Shown here piece after piece: positions 33,532-44,757 of a stretch of 64,000 nt of DNA (the first letter of the stretch is position 1; every line of letters begins with the position of its first letter). The DNA comes from Macrothele yani. Taxonomy: Eukaryota; Arthropoda; Arachnida; Araneae; Macrothelidae. The position numbers and the translations under genes were made by a program. Location of the stretch: positions 72,536,607 to 72,600,606 of the forward strand of contig CM077005.1 of assembly GCA_039090855.1 (NCBI GenBank). Reading direction: 5' to 3'. Under the pieces are notes generated by a model. The model was given only the letters and a program-made list of their open reading frames with translations. It was not told the origin of the DNA and did not search any database.

Positions 33532-34387
33532 AAAATGAATTAACTCGGGGTTAGTAAAATGAGCTAAAATCTGCTCGAACGAATATATTCGTTGTCTAAG
33601 AATTTTGCCGGATGCAGATGGAACGACAAAACCTGTGTATCCGAAAACGTTTTCTCCTCAGCTTTTTTTATTCAAAGTGATCATTTACGGAGATTGGCGG
33701 ACACCGTTAAAAGTGATGTAACTATAGCAATGAACATACGAAAGTATTAAAAAGATATTTGAGTCATGTGCTTCTACCCAGCACCGTGATGCCCATATCC
33801 GGGGGAAAAGCCATCCCCATCATGCATTGCGGCATGGAACGGAGAATTGAGGACTAGAAGGAAATGCTTTTCATAAGTGATAGGTGTGTGGTCGGTACTG
33901 CTGAGATGAGAGGACGAAAGAAATTGTTTAGTCGTAGTTTTCTTAAAACTCGGTATCTATATGACCATTTTTGTTTGGAGAGCGCAGAAAAGTTTCAGGC
34001 ACAAAGGGCATTTAAAAGATTAAAGCGACTTTTGAATCACCTTAAACTGCTGAATGTAAACAACCTTACACTTGGTTATTTTACACTAGATTTCTTAGAA
34101 ACATTCATTTAGAGAGGCATTAACCTTTTATAACTATACCGACAAGAACGCCGGTTCAGGCAGACTACCATGGCCGCCCGAATCGCCCGTCTGGAGCGAG
34201 AAAACTTTCCTACTCACCACCATGTTGTTTATTTAAATGTGCTCATGAGTTGTAGAATTTATGTGAGCAAGAAATGAAGAAGATCAGCATTAAAACTACT
34301 TAGTTTCGCCTTTCGATAAGTACTAATCAAGGATGCGCTTTAAATGACATGATGATGGGTATTTTACGAAAACAACGACAAAAAAAT
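33532..34387. other. Stretch without recognised features
   Basis: Contains an unassigned 82-aa frame (33864-34112). Confidence 0.4.
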
Positions 34388-34424
34388 ACAAGTAACTGCG
34401 GGAGCAGCTCCCGCAGTTACTTGT
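34388..34424. repeat. Perfect 18-bp palindrome with 1-nt centre
   Basis: ACAAGTAACTGCGGGAGC, a single A, then the exact reverse complement. GC-rich in an AT-rich surround; A/T runs lie on both sides. Confidence 0.75.
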
Positions 34425-34864
34425 TTTTCGCGTTCTGCTTTTAAAGCCATAATGTCTTTGTTATCCATTACGATTGCTCATGTCAGACCTGGGCTTACCA
34501 TTTGAATGGTAAGTGTGCCATGTATTCCGTGTAATTCCTTTTATCTATATTAGGCTATTCCGCTATGAGTAGGTTTTTTATTTTTGTTTATTGCCCCTTT
34601 AAATCGTTTTAATGTAATGAATGTACACGTGGATAACTTTCGTAGTTTAATGTTTCTTCTGTTGAATATTTTGTTGCCATTTTGCGTCTTTCCTTTGTCA
34701 TGAAATCATTGTTTGGCACTCACTGTTCTTCCTATAGTCTCCTGCTCCACAAAACAACAGCAAACCAACCAACTATAGATATTCTAGCCACCCACCGGCA
34801 ACTGATTGGTCAGAAGTGCAGTCTTCTGGCTACTAATCGTGAAAGCTGGGCTCTGGCCCATGTC

Positions 34865-34925
34865 CAGGATGAAGCATGGGGCGTGCTTTCCGTCCTGTTC
34901 TAGCTCCTTACTTTCCCTGGAACCA
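34865..34925 (+). mobile_element. SINE family 1 fragment
   Basis: ATGAAGCATGGGGCGTG and CTTTCCCTGGAACCAGT match the body of family 1 in plus orientation. The tRNA part and tail are missing or decayed. Confidence 0.5.
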
Positions 34926-34997
34926 GTTGACATAGATTATTGAGCGAAGCGAGGACCAAAGGCCGAGGGGAGCTGTATTTACGAGACTCGAGACAAT

Positions 34998-35511
34998 TAG
35001 TTGTTCGAGCATAGGTACGAGATGACACATCCGATCACCGTGATTTTCTGCATGCAATTGGACATAGTCCATGGTCAGGTTTTGACGCGTTCCGATTCTC
35101 GAAATTCCGTGTCATTGAGGAATAATCATCCAAAACTAGCATTTTTGGGAGTTTTCGGGGTTTGAGAAGGAGTCGTTTGTTACCTATCTCCTCCAAAGAT
35201 ATTCAGCCGATCGCGGTGACACTTGCCACAAAGAAAGGGAAGGACATGATGAGTGACATGGTGTTGGTATCATGGTGATTGGTCATGTCGTATAAAAAAT
35301 GACCATTAAAAAACTGGCCAATTTTAATAATAATTGAAAAAATCTGCTCTCTATACGAGACTTGGTAATTAGTTGTTCGGGCATAGCTACGACATGACAC
35401 ATCCGATCACCTTGAATTTGGTACGCGATTAGACATCGTCAATGGTCAGGTTTTGACACCTTCCGATTCCCGAAATTCCGTGTCATTGAGGGATTTCAAT
35501 TGCAACTAGAT
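34998..35511. repeat. Two diverged ~143-bp direct repeats
   Basis: 34998-35140 and 35371-35511 share TTAGTTGTTCGGGCATAG, ATGACACATCCGATCACC, ATGGTCAGGTTTTGACRC and CGAAATTCCGTGTCATTGAG. The spacing is 373 bp. They could be internal repeats or ends of an unrecognised element. Confidence 0.7.
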
Positions 35512-36004
35512 GGCCTTTTACTTGAACCGTTTCAGGAAAGTCGGCTCACTAAATTAATTTAAAAAAATCGTTTGAATTGAAAACCAAAGAATCGGAAGGA
35601 CTCCTTCTGTTAGCTCAACACTTGTTTAATCTATTTTAATAAAAGGAAGTTTGTGCATGTGTGTGTGTGCCTGTCTTTTGCGACACAAAATGAAAAATTG
35701 GTTTCCCGATCTGACCGTGTCTTTCCGCTTTGTTTACATGCCACCTGATCACAACCAGCGTGAAGGCGTGAAGGAAAGTAGTTCATGATAATTTTTAGGC
35801 ATTTGTTTTTTAGAATGTTTTGTACTTTTGTTCTGGAAGTCAAAAATTTTACGCGTTTGTTTTTTAGAATTTGTTATAATAGATGCCTTAATGAGCTTAG
35901 ATTTTGCAATAGCTTCGCTCAAAATTTGCAAGCTGTACCCCAGTTATCGGTTGCCGCTGGCGGTTTGTCCTAGTAAAAAATTAAAAACGTTCAAGCTAGC
36001 AAAA

Positions 36005-36135
36005 TTAGCTTTCATCCCAGCTGGACCCGAACTCGTGTCCTGGGTGAGGCATAGGTGGTGTGTTTGGCTTTCTTGTTCTGGTTCTTTGCTTTCCTTGGAA
36101 CCGGTAGCTCTAAATTCATTTGAATGGCCACCATG
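36005..36135 (+). mobile_element. SINE family 1, decayed copy
   Basis: GGACCCGAACTCGTGTCCTG is a decayed B-box region; GGTGAGGCATAGGTGGTGTG and CCTTGGAACCGGTAGCTCTA match the family body. No A-box and no tail are visible. Confidence 0.6.
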
Positions 36136-36236
36136 AACATCTCAGGACTTACTAGTAGGGGATCAGCGGAGCGCGACTCGCGCGATCGCTCTGCTTTAAA
36201 AGAGGTTCTTCTTTTTTAAATGCACTATCATAAATA

Positions 36237-37650
36237 CACTGCCGGAAAGTGAAAAAAGAACACCAAGAAGGAATTGGCGGACCATCATGAAATTTACATA
36301 TGTTAGTGGGGTCGAGTTTACGTAGGTGTGATGTTAATTACGGGACCAACCGGTGAGCGCTTACGCCGCAGCACGGCATAATATGCAAATTATTGTCGGT
36401 GGTATTTAAGGAGTATGGCGAAGTGAATGTAATCAGTCGTCGGCGTCCGGACACGTGCGAAGACCCTGAAGAAGCTGCAATGCCTGGACATGGAAGACAT
36501 GCACGATTTAAGCAGTTATCGGACTTTGACGTGAGGCCGCCTAGTCGGACTCCGCGAGGCCGGGTGGTCGTATCGTCGTATTGCGGAGAGAATTGGACGG
36601 GAAGTATCGGTGGTGGTACGATGGTGGCGTAGATGGTCTGAGGAACATTCCCACACGAGAAGACGTAGAACCGGGAGTCACAGACGGACTGATGAGCGTA
36701 CCGATCGACGCATAAGAAGTGCGGCGTTGTCAAGCAGAACATCCACTGCGACGCAAATCCGAGCTGCCGTTGCACTTAAGGTGACTGTGCGAACAATCCG
36801 CAACCGTCTACTGGATGCAGGACTACGTGCACGTGTGCCTCTGGCATGTGTACCTCTGACTCCAGCCCACCGTCAGGAACGGCTGCAGTGGTGTCGCCAA
36901 CGTCTGCACTGGAGAACGCAATGGCGATCTGTCGTGTACAGCGATGAAAGCAGATTCTGCTTGGGAGCCTCCGATGGGCGTATGCGTGTTTGCAGACGCA
37001 CAGGTGAGCGTCTCCACCCTTCTTGCATCCGCCAGCGACACACAGGGCCTACACCTGGTCTCCTGGTGTGGGGAGCGATCAGCTATCACTCCCGTACACA
37101 ACTAGTGTTTGTACCGGGTACGTTAAACAGCGCATCTAGCCCGTTGTTGTGCCATTTGTAAGGCCGGTCCATCGTGTTGTTTTCCAGCAAGATAACGCAC
37201 ACCCACACACGGCACGTGCAACGCAACATGCACTTCAGGGTGTGAGACAACTTCCATGCCCTGCACGTTCACCGGATTTGTCCCCCATTGAGCACGTGTG
37301 GGATTTTATGGGACAATGACTTATCCGGTCTCCACGGCCAGACACGACCATCACCAATTTACGCGTCCAGGTTGAGGATGCTTGGAACTTCATACCCCAA
37401 ACTTACATCCAACATCTGTACGAACAGACTCCATGCCAGAATTGCACAGTGTGAATCAGTTCATGGCGGTTCAACCTCGTACTAAGCATGTTACATGGAA
37501 ATGTTATTTTTCAGTTTACCAGCAAATACAGCTGTATTTTGCCATAATCTTTTGATCACATTATCCTCTGTATTCCGTTATTATGCTGTATAAATTTCGT
37601 TGGTATCAGAAGTCTCGTTCTTGGTGTTCTTTTTTCACTTTCCGCCAGTG
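36237..37650 (+). mobile_element. Tc1-like element, family B copy 2
   Basis: Element of 1414 bp with terminal repeats (CACTGCCGGAAAGTGAAAAA and reverse complement) and TA at 36235-36236 and 37651-37652. It is the sister of the copy at 3004-4429, in the opposite orientation. Confidence 0.92.
36480..37485 (+). pseudogene. Tc1-like transposase, family B copy 2
   Basis: MPGHGRHARFKQLSDFD begins helix-turn-helix 1, then a frameshift near 36530. The frame from 36610 carries VVRWWRRW, helix-turn-helix 2 (TATQIRAAVALKVTVRTIRN) and the first catalytic motif VVYSDESRFCLGASDG, which is intact, unlike in copy 1. A second frameshift near 37135 precedes the motif VFQQDNAHPHTAR and LSPIEHVWD. A stop and a frame change follow DFMGQ. 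The C-terminus ends VHGGSTSY in line with copy 1. All three catalytic acids are present but in different frames. Confidence 0.87.
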
Positions 37651-37842
37651 TAATTAATGAACGTAATTTTGAAAAATTATGTTAATAAATTCACAGGTTT
37701 TCGTAAAAGACGGACTAAAATTTGCTGTAGATTTGGAAACGAAATGTTTTTTTCTAGGTTTAACAGAAAAAAACAACAACAAACAAATACAGGGTCGCAA
37801 TGAAGAAATCTCAGCGCGGAAGTAAAAAGTGGTTTTGACTGA

Positions 37843-38030
37843 TCGTGAAAAGCAATGCGTGCGCTTTGGTTTATCCTTTAGAATTATCTGGTATGGTTAG
37901 GTATTGCAAAAATGTAAAGTCACAGTGCGAGGAAAATCGTGAAAAGCAATGCGTGCGCTTTGGTTTATCCTTTAGAATTATCTGGTATGGTTAGGTATTG
38001 CAAAAATTTAAAGTCACAGTGCGAGGAAAC
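37843..38030. repeat. 94-bp tandem duplication
   Basis: A unit starting CGTGAAAAGCAATGCGTGCG is present twice, offset by exactly 94 bp. I see one substitution (AATGTAAAG versus AATTTAAAG), so the duplication is recent. It is non-coding. Confidence 0.88.
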
Positions 38031-38393
38031 AACTTAACGCAATTGCTCCATTAAACAGAAAACAATTAGCACATTTCCAAGCTGGAAATGTTTCTATTAA
38101 ATTAACCAATCTGAATAGAAGGCATCAAACTTTACACTTAGGTGCCAAAAAACTGGAAAGGGCACTAACATTTCCATTACATGCAACCACACTCATTCGG
38201 TATATAAACTACTGTTTGTGAAAATTGCAACACCATTGTAATCACGTGAAACTTACAGGGTATGCAGAGCAGGGTAGGACATGAAATGATTAAAAGTGCA
38301 GAGTCATTGCGCATGTCTGGTCCCGGCAGGGCCCTCTGGACAGTCGAGCGTGGGGTGTGAAGAGAGGACTGTTTAGGCATCACGGACAGTGAG

Positions 38394-39453
38394 TTGTTAA
38401 ATGGTCTCCAGGATTCAATAAAGCCTCGCCGACCACGAAGGGCACAAGATCACAATACGACAGAGTTTCAACGGGGACGAATGATTGGTCTGCGTGAAGG
38501 TGCATTTTCGTACCGCGACATTGCGGCTCGGACGAGACATAGCGCCACAACAGTGATACGCGTTTGGCGCCAGTGGACCTAGAAGAACCAGGTGCATCGA
38601 CAATCCAGCTGTGGACCGAGAAGTGTGACGACACCGCGGGTTGACTGACACCTCGTCCGCATGGCAATGATGAGCCGCTCAGCATCTTCGCAAGTGTTAG
38701 CAATACAGGGGAGCTCTGCAACAGGTGTGGCATGGTCTGCCTCCACAGTTCGACGCCGTCTGCTGCACAGAGGACTGGTTGCACGCATCCCTTTGCGGCA
38801 GATTCCTTTGACCCTGAACCGCGGAGAACGCCTCATGCTGGAATGGGGTTTTCAATACAAACAATGGAGTGCTGATTGACAACATGTTGTGTTTTTGGAT
38901 TTGTGCCGATTCAATTTGGACTACCATGATGGCCGCATACGCATTAGACGGTATTGTGGTGAGCGCCTTCTTCCAGCATGCACTGTCGAGCGCCATACTG
39001 GCCGAAAGCCAAGTGTGATGGTATGGGATGCCATTGGGCACCATTTGCGATTTCGGCTGCTACGACTTGAAGGCAATCTCAATAGCGACCGCTACATCAG
39101 GGAGGTTGCACAGGCAGAAGCCATACCATTTCTTCAGAGCACTACTGGCGCTATATTCTAAGAGAACAATGGCCGATTACATGTTGTCAGGAATGTTCAA
39201 TCCCTCTTCGCAGCACAGCATATACCGCTTCTTTTCTGGCCTGCAAGTTTGCCAGACATGTCGCCTATTGAACAAGTCTGGGATACGGTCACTCGACAAC
39301 TGACCCCATCAAAGCCCTCCAGCGATTAGTACCAATGATCCGTTGACTCGCATACATGCCGCTTTGCAGGCAATTACCAAAGACACCATCCTTCGATTCA
39401 ATGACACGCCGTCTGGAAGCTCTTATTGCAGCTCGCGGAGTCTTCACAAGATA
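38394..39453 (+). pseudogene. Tc1-like transposase, family G
   Basis: Helix-turn-helix 1 lies in TTEFQRGRMIGLREGAFSYR and TTVIRVWRQWT, then stop 38580-38582. The frame continues with helix-turn-helix 2 (SASTVRRRLLHRGLVARIPL), a stop near 38878, and a weak first motif VVFLDLCRF. MVWDAIGHH and a decayed second motif (IF*ENNGRLH; asparagine in place of aspartate) follow. The third motif is MSPIEQVWD. The C-terminus RRLEALIAARGVFTRY ends at 39453 in another frame. The start at 38394 is only the first in-frame ATG. Possible ends are CTGTTTGTGAAAATTGCAAC at 38212 and TTTTGCAGGTGTTGTG near 39477. Confidence 0.78.
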
Positions 39454-39578
39454 CTGATTTTTGCAGGTGTTGTGTGGTATAATTTCATTCGAATCGCATG
39501 TTTCCTTCTCGTCCAAAAACGACGTATATATAAAGGCAGGTATATCCGCAGACTCAAGTAATAGCATTCGTAGTTCAG

Positions 39579-40690
39579 ATGGAAAGTTATCAGGATTTAA
39601 GTGATTTCGAACGTCATGTGACAGTCTGCGCACGGGAGATGGGTCACTCCACCTCGGAAATTACCAAGAAATTTGGATTTACACGGTAAAAAATTTCAAG
39701 GGTGTACCTGGACTACAAAAACTCAGGGGGGACTACAAAAACTCAGGGAATGCAGAGTGCATGACCGGAACGACCACAGAAAACTCCTGGACGATCGTGG
39801 ACAGTGGCGTCTGGCATGCATCGTGCCATCCGCCCGGTGTCTAGCATTGCCGCAAATCACAGCGCAATTCAGTGCTGGGACCAGTGTAGCATCAGCGTTC
39901 AAATAGTGCAACGTTCCCCATTTTCTATGGGTTTTCAGTGCTTTGTATGGATTTCCTGTGTTTTTATGGGTTTCCAGTGCCATTTTCTATGGGTTTCCAG
40001 GGCCGTCGCCCCCCCCCCGGGTGCCATAACTGGCCCGATGACCTAAGACTGTGTGCCTCTCCTGGACTCGAGAATACGGTCACTGGATGCAAGATGACTG
40101 GAAACGTGTAGCGTGGTCTGACAAATCGCGGTACCAACTGTTTCCGGAAGACGGCCGACTCCGGGTGTGGCGATAACCCCACGAGGCAGTGCATCCCGCA
40201 AACCTACAAGGGATAGGGCAAGCCACCGGTTGCTCTGTTATAGTGTGAGGAGTTTTCAGTTGACACGCGTTAAGACCCACTTATACATATGTAGATCACT
40301 GTAACTGTTGGAGACTACGTAACCATCCTTGCGGATAATTTGCACCCATAGATGTCATGCAACCACTCCGACGGGTGCGACTTCTTTTAACATGACAATG
40401 CACCACCGCACACGTCCACAGTCGCCCTATTATGGCTGGGGGAATATTCCACGGAGTTTGGCATCCTGACTTGGCCTCCGCGTTTGCCGAATTTAAACGC
40501 CATCGAACGACGTTCAACGTGCCATCAATGCCAGGAATCCTCCACCGGCGAAGATTACGGAATTGTGAGACGCCCTTCAGAAAGCATGGTGCGGACAGTC
40601 TCCACATTTCTACAGAGAACTCATGGAGTCCATGCCAAGTTGCGTAGATGCTGTTATCCGATCGCGAGGAGGACCAACGCGGTGTTATAA
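39579..40690 (+). pseudogene. Tc1-like transposase, family F copy 2 (DD36E spacing)
   Basis: MESYQDLSDFERHVTVCARE starts helix-turn-helix 1 (GHSTSEITKKFGFTR, then a stop). A short duplication of GACTACAAAAACTCAGGG follows near 39712. An inserted stretch with repeated CATTTTCTATGGGTTT-type units fills 39920-40010. The catalytic part resumes near 40080 with DWKRVAWSDKSRYQLF, then DNAPPHTSTVALLW and LPNLNAIE. There are 36 residues between the second aspartate and the glutamate. Several stops and frameshifts make it dead. The sister copy at 48384 shares the N-terminus. Confidence 0.75.
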
Positions 40691-40894
40691 AAGTATCCAA
40701 GTTTTTTTTGGCACTTCAGTATATTTCGAAAGATTTTATCCAGACGTGACATATAAAAAGTATCAAGTTGGTTTCCTCGAAAACCTGGCAATCGTTACCC
40801 TAATAACCAGGGCTGACTTTTGGGATCTTGTTCGCAAGGTGTGTTTTAAAAATTTAGAACAATTACTGTAACGTAAAAGTGTTTAAAAAGCCTG

Positions 40895-41076
40895 GAAATG
40901 CCAGTAAGGGGTAGCGCTGCAGGTTTATATCGCGCTTGTGTGTGTCTCTTACTTGTCAGAACGAAGCAAACCTTTCCCCCAAGGTAAACTTCTGGATCTC
41001 CTCCTTCCCGGGCATTATATGCTTACCGTGGTCATTAAACCCCGAAAAAGAGAACGATCACTAAATTAAAAAAAAA
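40895..41076 (+). mobile_element. SINE-like remnant with poly(A)
   Basis: TACCGTGGTCATTAAACCCC followed by an A-rich end and A15 at about 41067 resembles the tail of SINE family 1 (CGTGGTCGTTAAACCTCCAA then poly(A)). The upstream part is not recognisable, so this is tentative. Confidence 0.35.
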
Positions 41077-41099
41077 AAAAAACAGACACACTGCATTTC

Positions 41100-42265
41100 A
41101 CAAGGAAATTGAATATTCGGCAAACGAAAATTTTTGGAAATAAAAAGGATGAGCTACGAATGAGGTTTTGAGTTTTTCCTTCGTTCTAAAGAATGGCGAA
41201 TATCAGTCATGAGGTTGCTACCGACACGTTAAGCTGCAATAATCAATCATTTCAGGCAATACAATGTGAAATGTTGTGTATGTGTGTGTTTAGTTGCGGA
41301 TTTCAGTTAAATGCATATATTACGCCAAACCATTAAGCATTACTTAAATATAAATACTCTTCGTACTGAAACGTTTCGTAGCGTTAACTAATGTTCCGGA
41401 TAGCTTCCCATACAGCACAAAACGTTTCAGTAATGTATCAATAATGTTACAATCTCTCGTTTTCGTTACACTATCTTACAATTACGTTTCAGCAACATCT
41501 ATTTTGGAACATAACTCTTTGTACGTTTGGGTTACGTTAATAATAGCATTCACCAATACTACTGTTTTATAGTTTCCATTGTACATAATTGCTACCTTGA
41601 TGTTACATTCCGGCGATATTTAAAATTTTTGGTTTGGCAACGGCGTGGATGCGCATGCTCATTTATGTCATTTCACCGAAGCACTCTCGTAGTCGTATTT
41701 CCACGTGCTACTGGGATGTTCTTTGGTGATACTGTCGTATTGGAGTTAGCTAGTTAGTTGATTTTATATTTCATTCTTTTTTTGATTCTAGATCATCTGA
41801 AAGTAAGTAATTGTTTTGATTATTATAATTTTTAAATCCTAAAAAGCATTTTATGAAATCTAAGTAGATGGCTGTGTTGTTGTATTAGTATACTATACCA
41901 TTATGAATTTTCTTTACTTGAAGCTGATAAATTTCCTATTTGTAGGTATTTAGAGAAATGAAGAATTTGAATTTCTTTCTTTTTATCCCTGAAATATAGT
42001 CTATTCCACATATATAGTAGAAATTCGACACCCTCATTTAGGACCCAATTTTATTTCTTTTGTTATCAATACATAAACTCCACCAATGTTCCCGATGGAG
42101 AGCGGACTGCGTTGAACCTGTAAAAACGTAAACAACTCGTAATACGACTGTTGTTGCTTTTGAAACAGCTGTCGATGTAATATTTTTTATTGTGATTTTA
42201 CAAAGTTTATTATAACTATAATGTTCAGCGTAGTAAATATGTAACAGGAATATGATGATGTCAGA
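41100..42265. other. AT-rich stretch with GTTTCAGTAATG-type motifs
   Basis: Around 41365-41510 motifs such as AAACGTTTCAGTAATGTATC occur, and around 42395-42505 similar sequence occurs in inverted orientation. They might be the degenerate ends of a ~1.2-kb non-autonomous element. I cannot define boundaries. Confidence 0.3.
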
Positions 42266-42375
42266 AATATCTTTCAAATACGTAACAGTAATGTAACGAA
42301 GCTACAAATATCTTTCAAATACGTAACAGTAATGTAACGAAGCTACAAATATCTTTCAAATACGTAACAGTAACA
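42266..42375. repeat. 41-bp tandem repeat, about 2.6 copies
   Basis: TATCTTTCAAATACGTAACA recurs at 41-bp steps (CTTTCAAAT at 42271, 42312, 42353). Copies are nearly identical. Non-coding. Confidence 0.85.
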
Positions 42376-42559
42376 CGAAGTTGGTATGTTGAAGTCACAA
42401 ATAACTTTCACTGTAACGTATCGGTTATGTTTCAAAGTTATGTAACGTTTGAGGACATTTTGACGTAACCGTAAGGTTTCTGAAACATTACTGTTACATT
42501 GCGCAAAGTTTCTGAAAAGTCTCAATGATTCAGTGCTACGTACTTGTAGCATATACGAA

Positions 42560-43575
42560 ATATTGTGTGATGTGTGGGTTAACTAAACTCTTAAAACATA
42601 GGTTAGGCACTATATAGTATTAACAGTAAGAAAAATCAGACTACTTACGAATTTAACCTTTTTTTGATCTCGATAGATGGGTATTCAAGGCAGCACATCA
42701 AAAGCAGAATTCACTTCGCACCTAATCATCTAGTTCATCGACAGCGAGGTGCAACAGATTCTCAATATACAGAATACTTGTCAAGTCTTTTATGAACTCA
42801 ATAACAATTTAAGGCTTTAAAACCAACAAGGTGTAATATTCAACGTGAAATAATTAATCATTAACAGTAGACTAAGCTCTCTTAACACCTCTTTCCAACG
42901 CAATTACAAAGATCTTACAAAATATCTGACTTCTACCGAAAGCTCTTTCACATTCGTAAACATCACTCATATCTCTCTTTAACGTACATCATTTAAACAC
43001 TACAAAGATATTCGGAAGGAATTTGCTACAAAGATATTCAGCGAGAGAGAAAATGTAGCGTGAAGATCAGAAAACGCTTGAGGAGAACGAACCAAACTTA
43101 CATATGATAAGAGGAACCCAAAGTTATATTAGAGTACTGGTTACAAACAGAAATCTATTTATAAAATGGTTGGAGAGGGTGCAGTCTCATATGTTAATGT
43201 CGTAGAATTAATGAAGTGAGCACATAAGAATGTGATCAGTTCTTTCCACAACTGCTGACAAAACTGCAGAAACAAAACTGTTTTTCAGTGACTCTTGACT
43301 TATTCGAGGGGCCTTTCGTTATGAATCTTCAATTAAATATGAGATATTAATGCGTTGCCATCCCAAACAAAACCACACACATCAAATGAACAGAAAAAAC
43401 AGTATCGTTATAGTTTTTCTTCTCTTTAGAAAGTGTTTTGTACCATGGATGCTTTTATCAGAGAAAGGCACCCAAAGTGCCGGATTTAAGGCTTTTAAGG
43501 CCCTAGGCCAAATTTTCTATGCTACCCTCCCACCCGGCTACCCATATTTGAATTTGCTCCTATAAGGTTTTCTAA
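42560..43575. other. Stretch without recognised features
   Basis: AT-rich, short frames only, directly left of the fold-back element. Confidence 0.4.
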
Positions 43576-43861
43576 TTATCTTATTTTTCGGTCCCGGACG
43601 ATTCGTCCAACGCCGATTGGTCCAATGTCCTATTCGTCCAATGTCCGATTGGCCCAATGCCGATTCGTCCAATTGTGCGATTGGTCCAATGCCGATTCGT
43701 CCAATGGTACGATTGGTCCAACGCCGATTCGTCCAATGGTACGATTGGTCCAACGCCGATTCGTCCAATGGTATCATCTTACCAACAGTGAACTTTTTTA
43801 TTTTCCAGAAAGGAATAATAATTCAAATTATTCTCCTCTTTATATCCTTTTGAAAGATAAT

Positions 43862-44300
43862 TTCCGTATATTTGGTAATTGTAAACATTTTACATAAATC
43901 TGGTAAAAGGCACTCAATGGAGCATTTCTCAGCTGTTTGCAAAGCGCATAGGCCGCGGGTCTTTTTAGAAGATTTTGAGTTACATCCTATATATTTGGTA
44001 TTTGTAAACATTCTATAAAACCTTATATAAGGCACTCATCGAATCATTTCCCGCGGACCTTTCTAGAAGATTTTAAGTTACAACCTAGATATTTGGTATT
44101 TGTAAACATTTTATAAAACCTAATAAAAGGAACTCATCGTATCATTTCTCAGCTATCTAACAGGCACCTAGGTCGCGGGCCTTTTTAGAAGGATTTAAGT
44201 AACAACCATATATTTGGTATTTGTAAACATTTTATAAAACTATAAAAGGCACTCATCGTATCATTTCTGAGGTCTTTGCAAGGCACCTAGGCCGCAGGCC
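43862..44300. repeat. ~120-bp tandem array inside fold-back element, 4 units
   Basis: TTTGGTATTTGTAAACATTT recurs at 43871, 43994, 44092 and 44213 (steps 123, 98, 121). Units also share GGCACTCATCGTATCATTTC and GCCTTTTTAGAAGATTTTAA; one unit has a ~25-bp deletion. Non-coding. Confidence 0.85.
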
Positions 44301-44757
44301 TATGAATTAATATTTCGTGCTCAAGTGAAAGCGCAATATTATTAACTTGATTTAACATGTAAACGTTATGAATATGACATCGGTAGAATAAAAAGTCCTA
44401 AAAAGGCCTAGGCCTAGAGACCATGAATTAATATTTCGTGCCTAAGTAAAAGCTCAATATTATTAACTTGATTTGATATGTAAACGTTATGAATATGACA
44501 TCGCTGGAATAAAAACTGTTGAATAGTCTAGGCCTAGGGTCCATGAATTAATATTTCGTGCTTAAGTAAAAGGACAATATTATTAACTTGATTTAATATG
44601 TAAATCTTATGAATATGACATCGGTAGAATATAAACTGTTAAAAAGGCATATGAATTAATATTTCGTGTTTAAGTAAAAGCGCAATATTATTAACTTGAT
44701 TTGATATGTAAACGTTATGAATATGACATCGCTGGAATAAAAACTGTTGTAAAGGCC
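44301..44757. repeat. ~121-bp second tandem array inside fold-back element, 4 units
   Basis: ATGAATTAATATTTCGTG recurs at 44302, 44423, 44543 and 44651, with shared CAATATTATTAACTTGATTT and GTTATGAATATGACATCG. The sequence differs from the preceding array, yet the period is nearly the same. Confidence 0.85.

Larger units (their letters stand above)
38135..40719 (+). mobile_element. Tc1-like element, family F copy 2, with nested family G
   Basis: The left end CACTTAGGTGCCAAAAAACT at 38135 (TA at 38133-38134) and the right end TTGGCACTTCAG followed by TA at 40720-40721 match the family F terminal repeats at 48244 and 49435. The family F transposase lies in the right half. A different Tc1 element (family G, about 38212-39477) occupies the region between the left terminal repeat and the start codon, which makes a nested arrangement likely. 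Insert boundaries are approximate. Confidence 0.6.

Noticed and set aside
41365..42505. A 1.2-kb MITE bounded by GTTTCAGTAATG-like motifs
   Set aside because: Motifs are inverted at the two sides, but I could not find exact ends or a target duplication.
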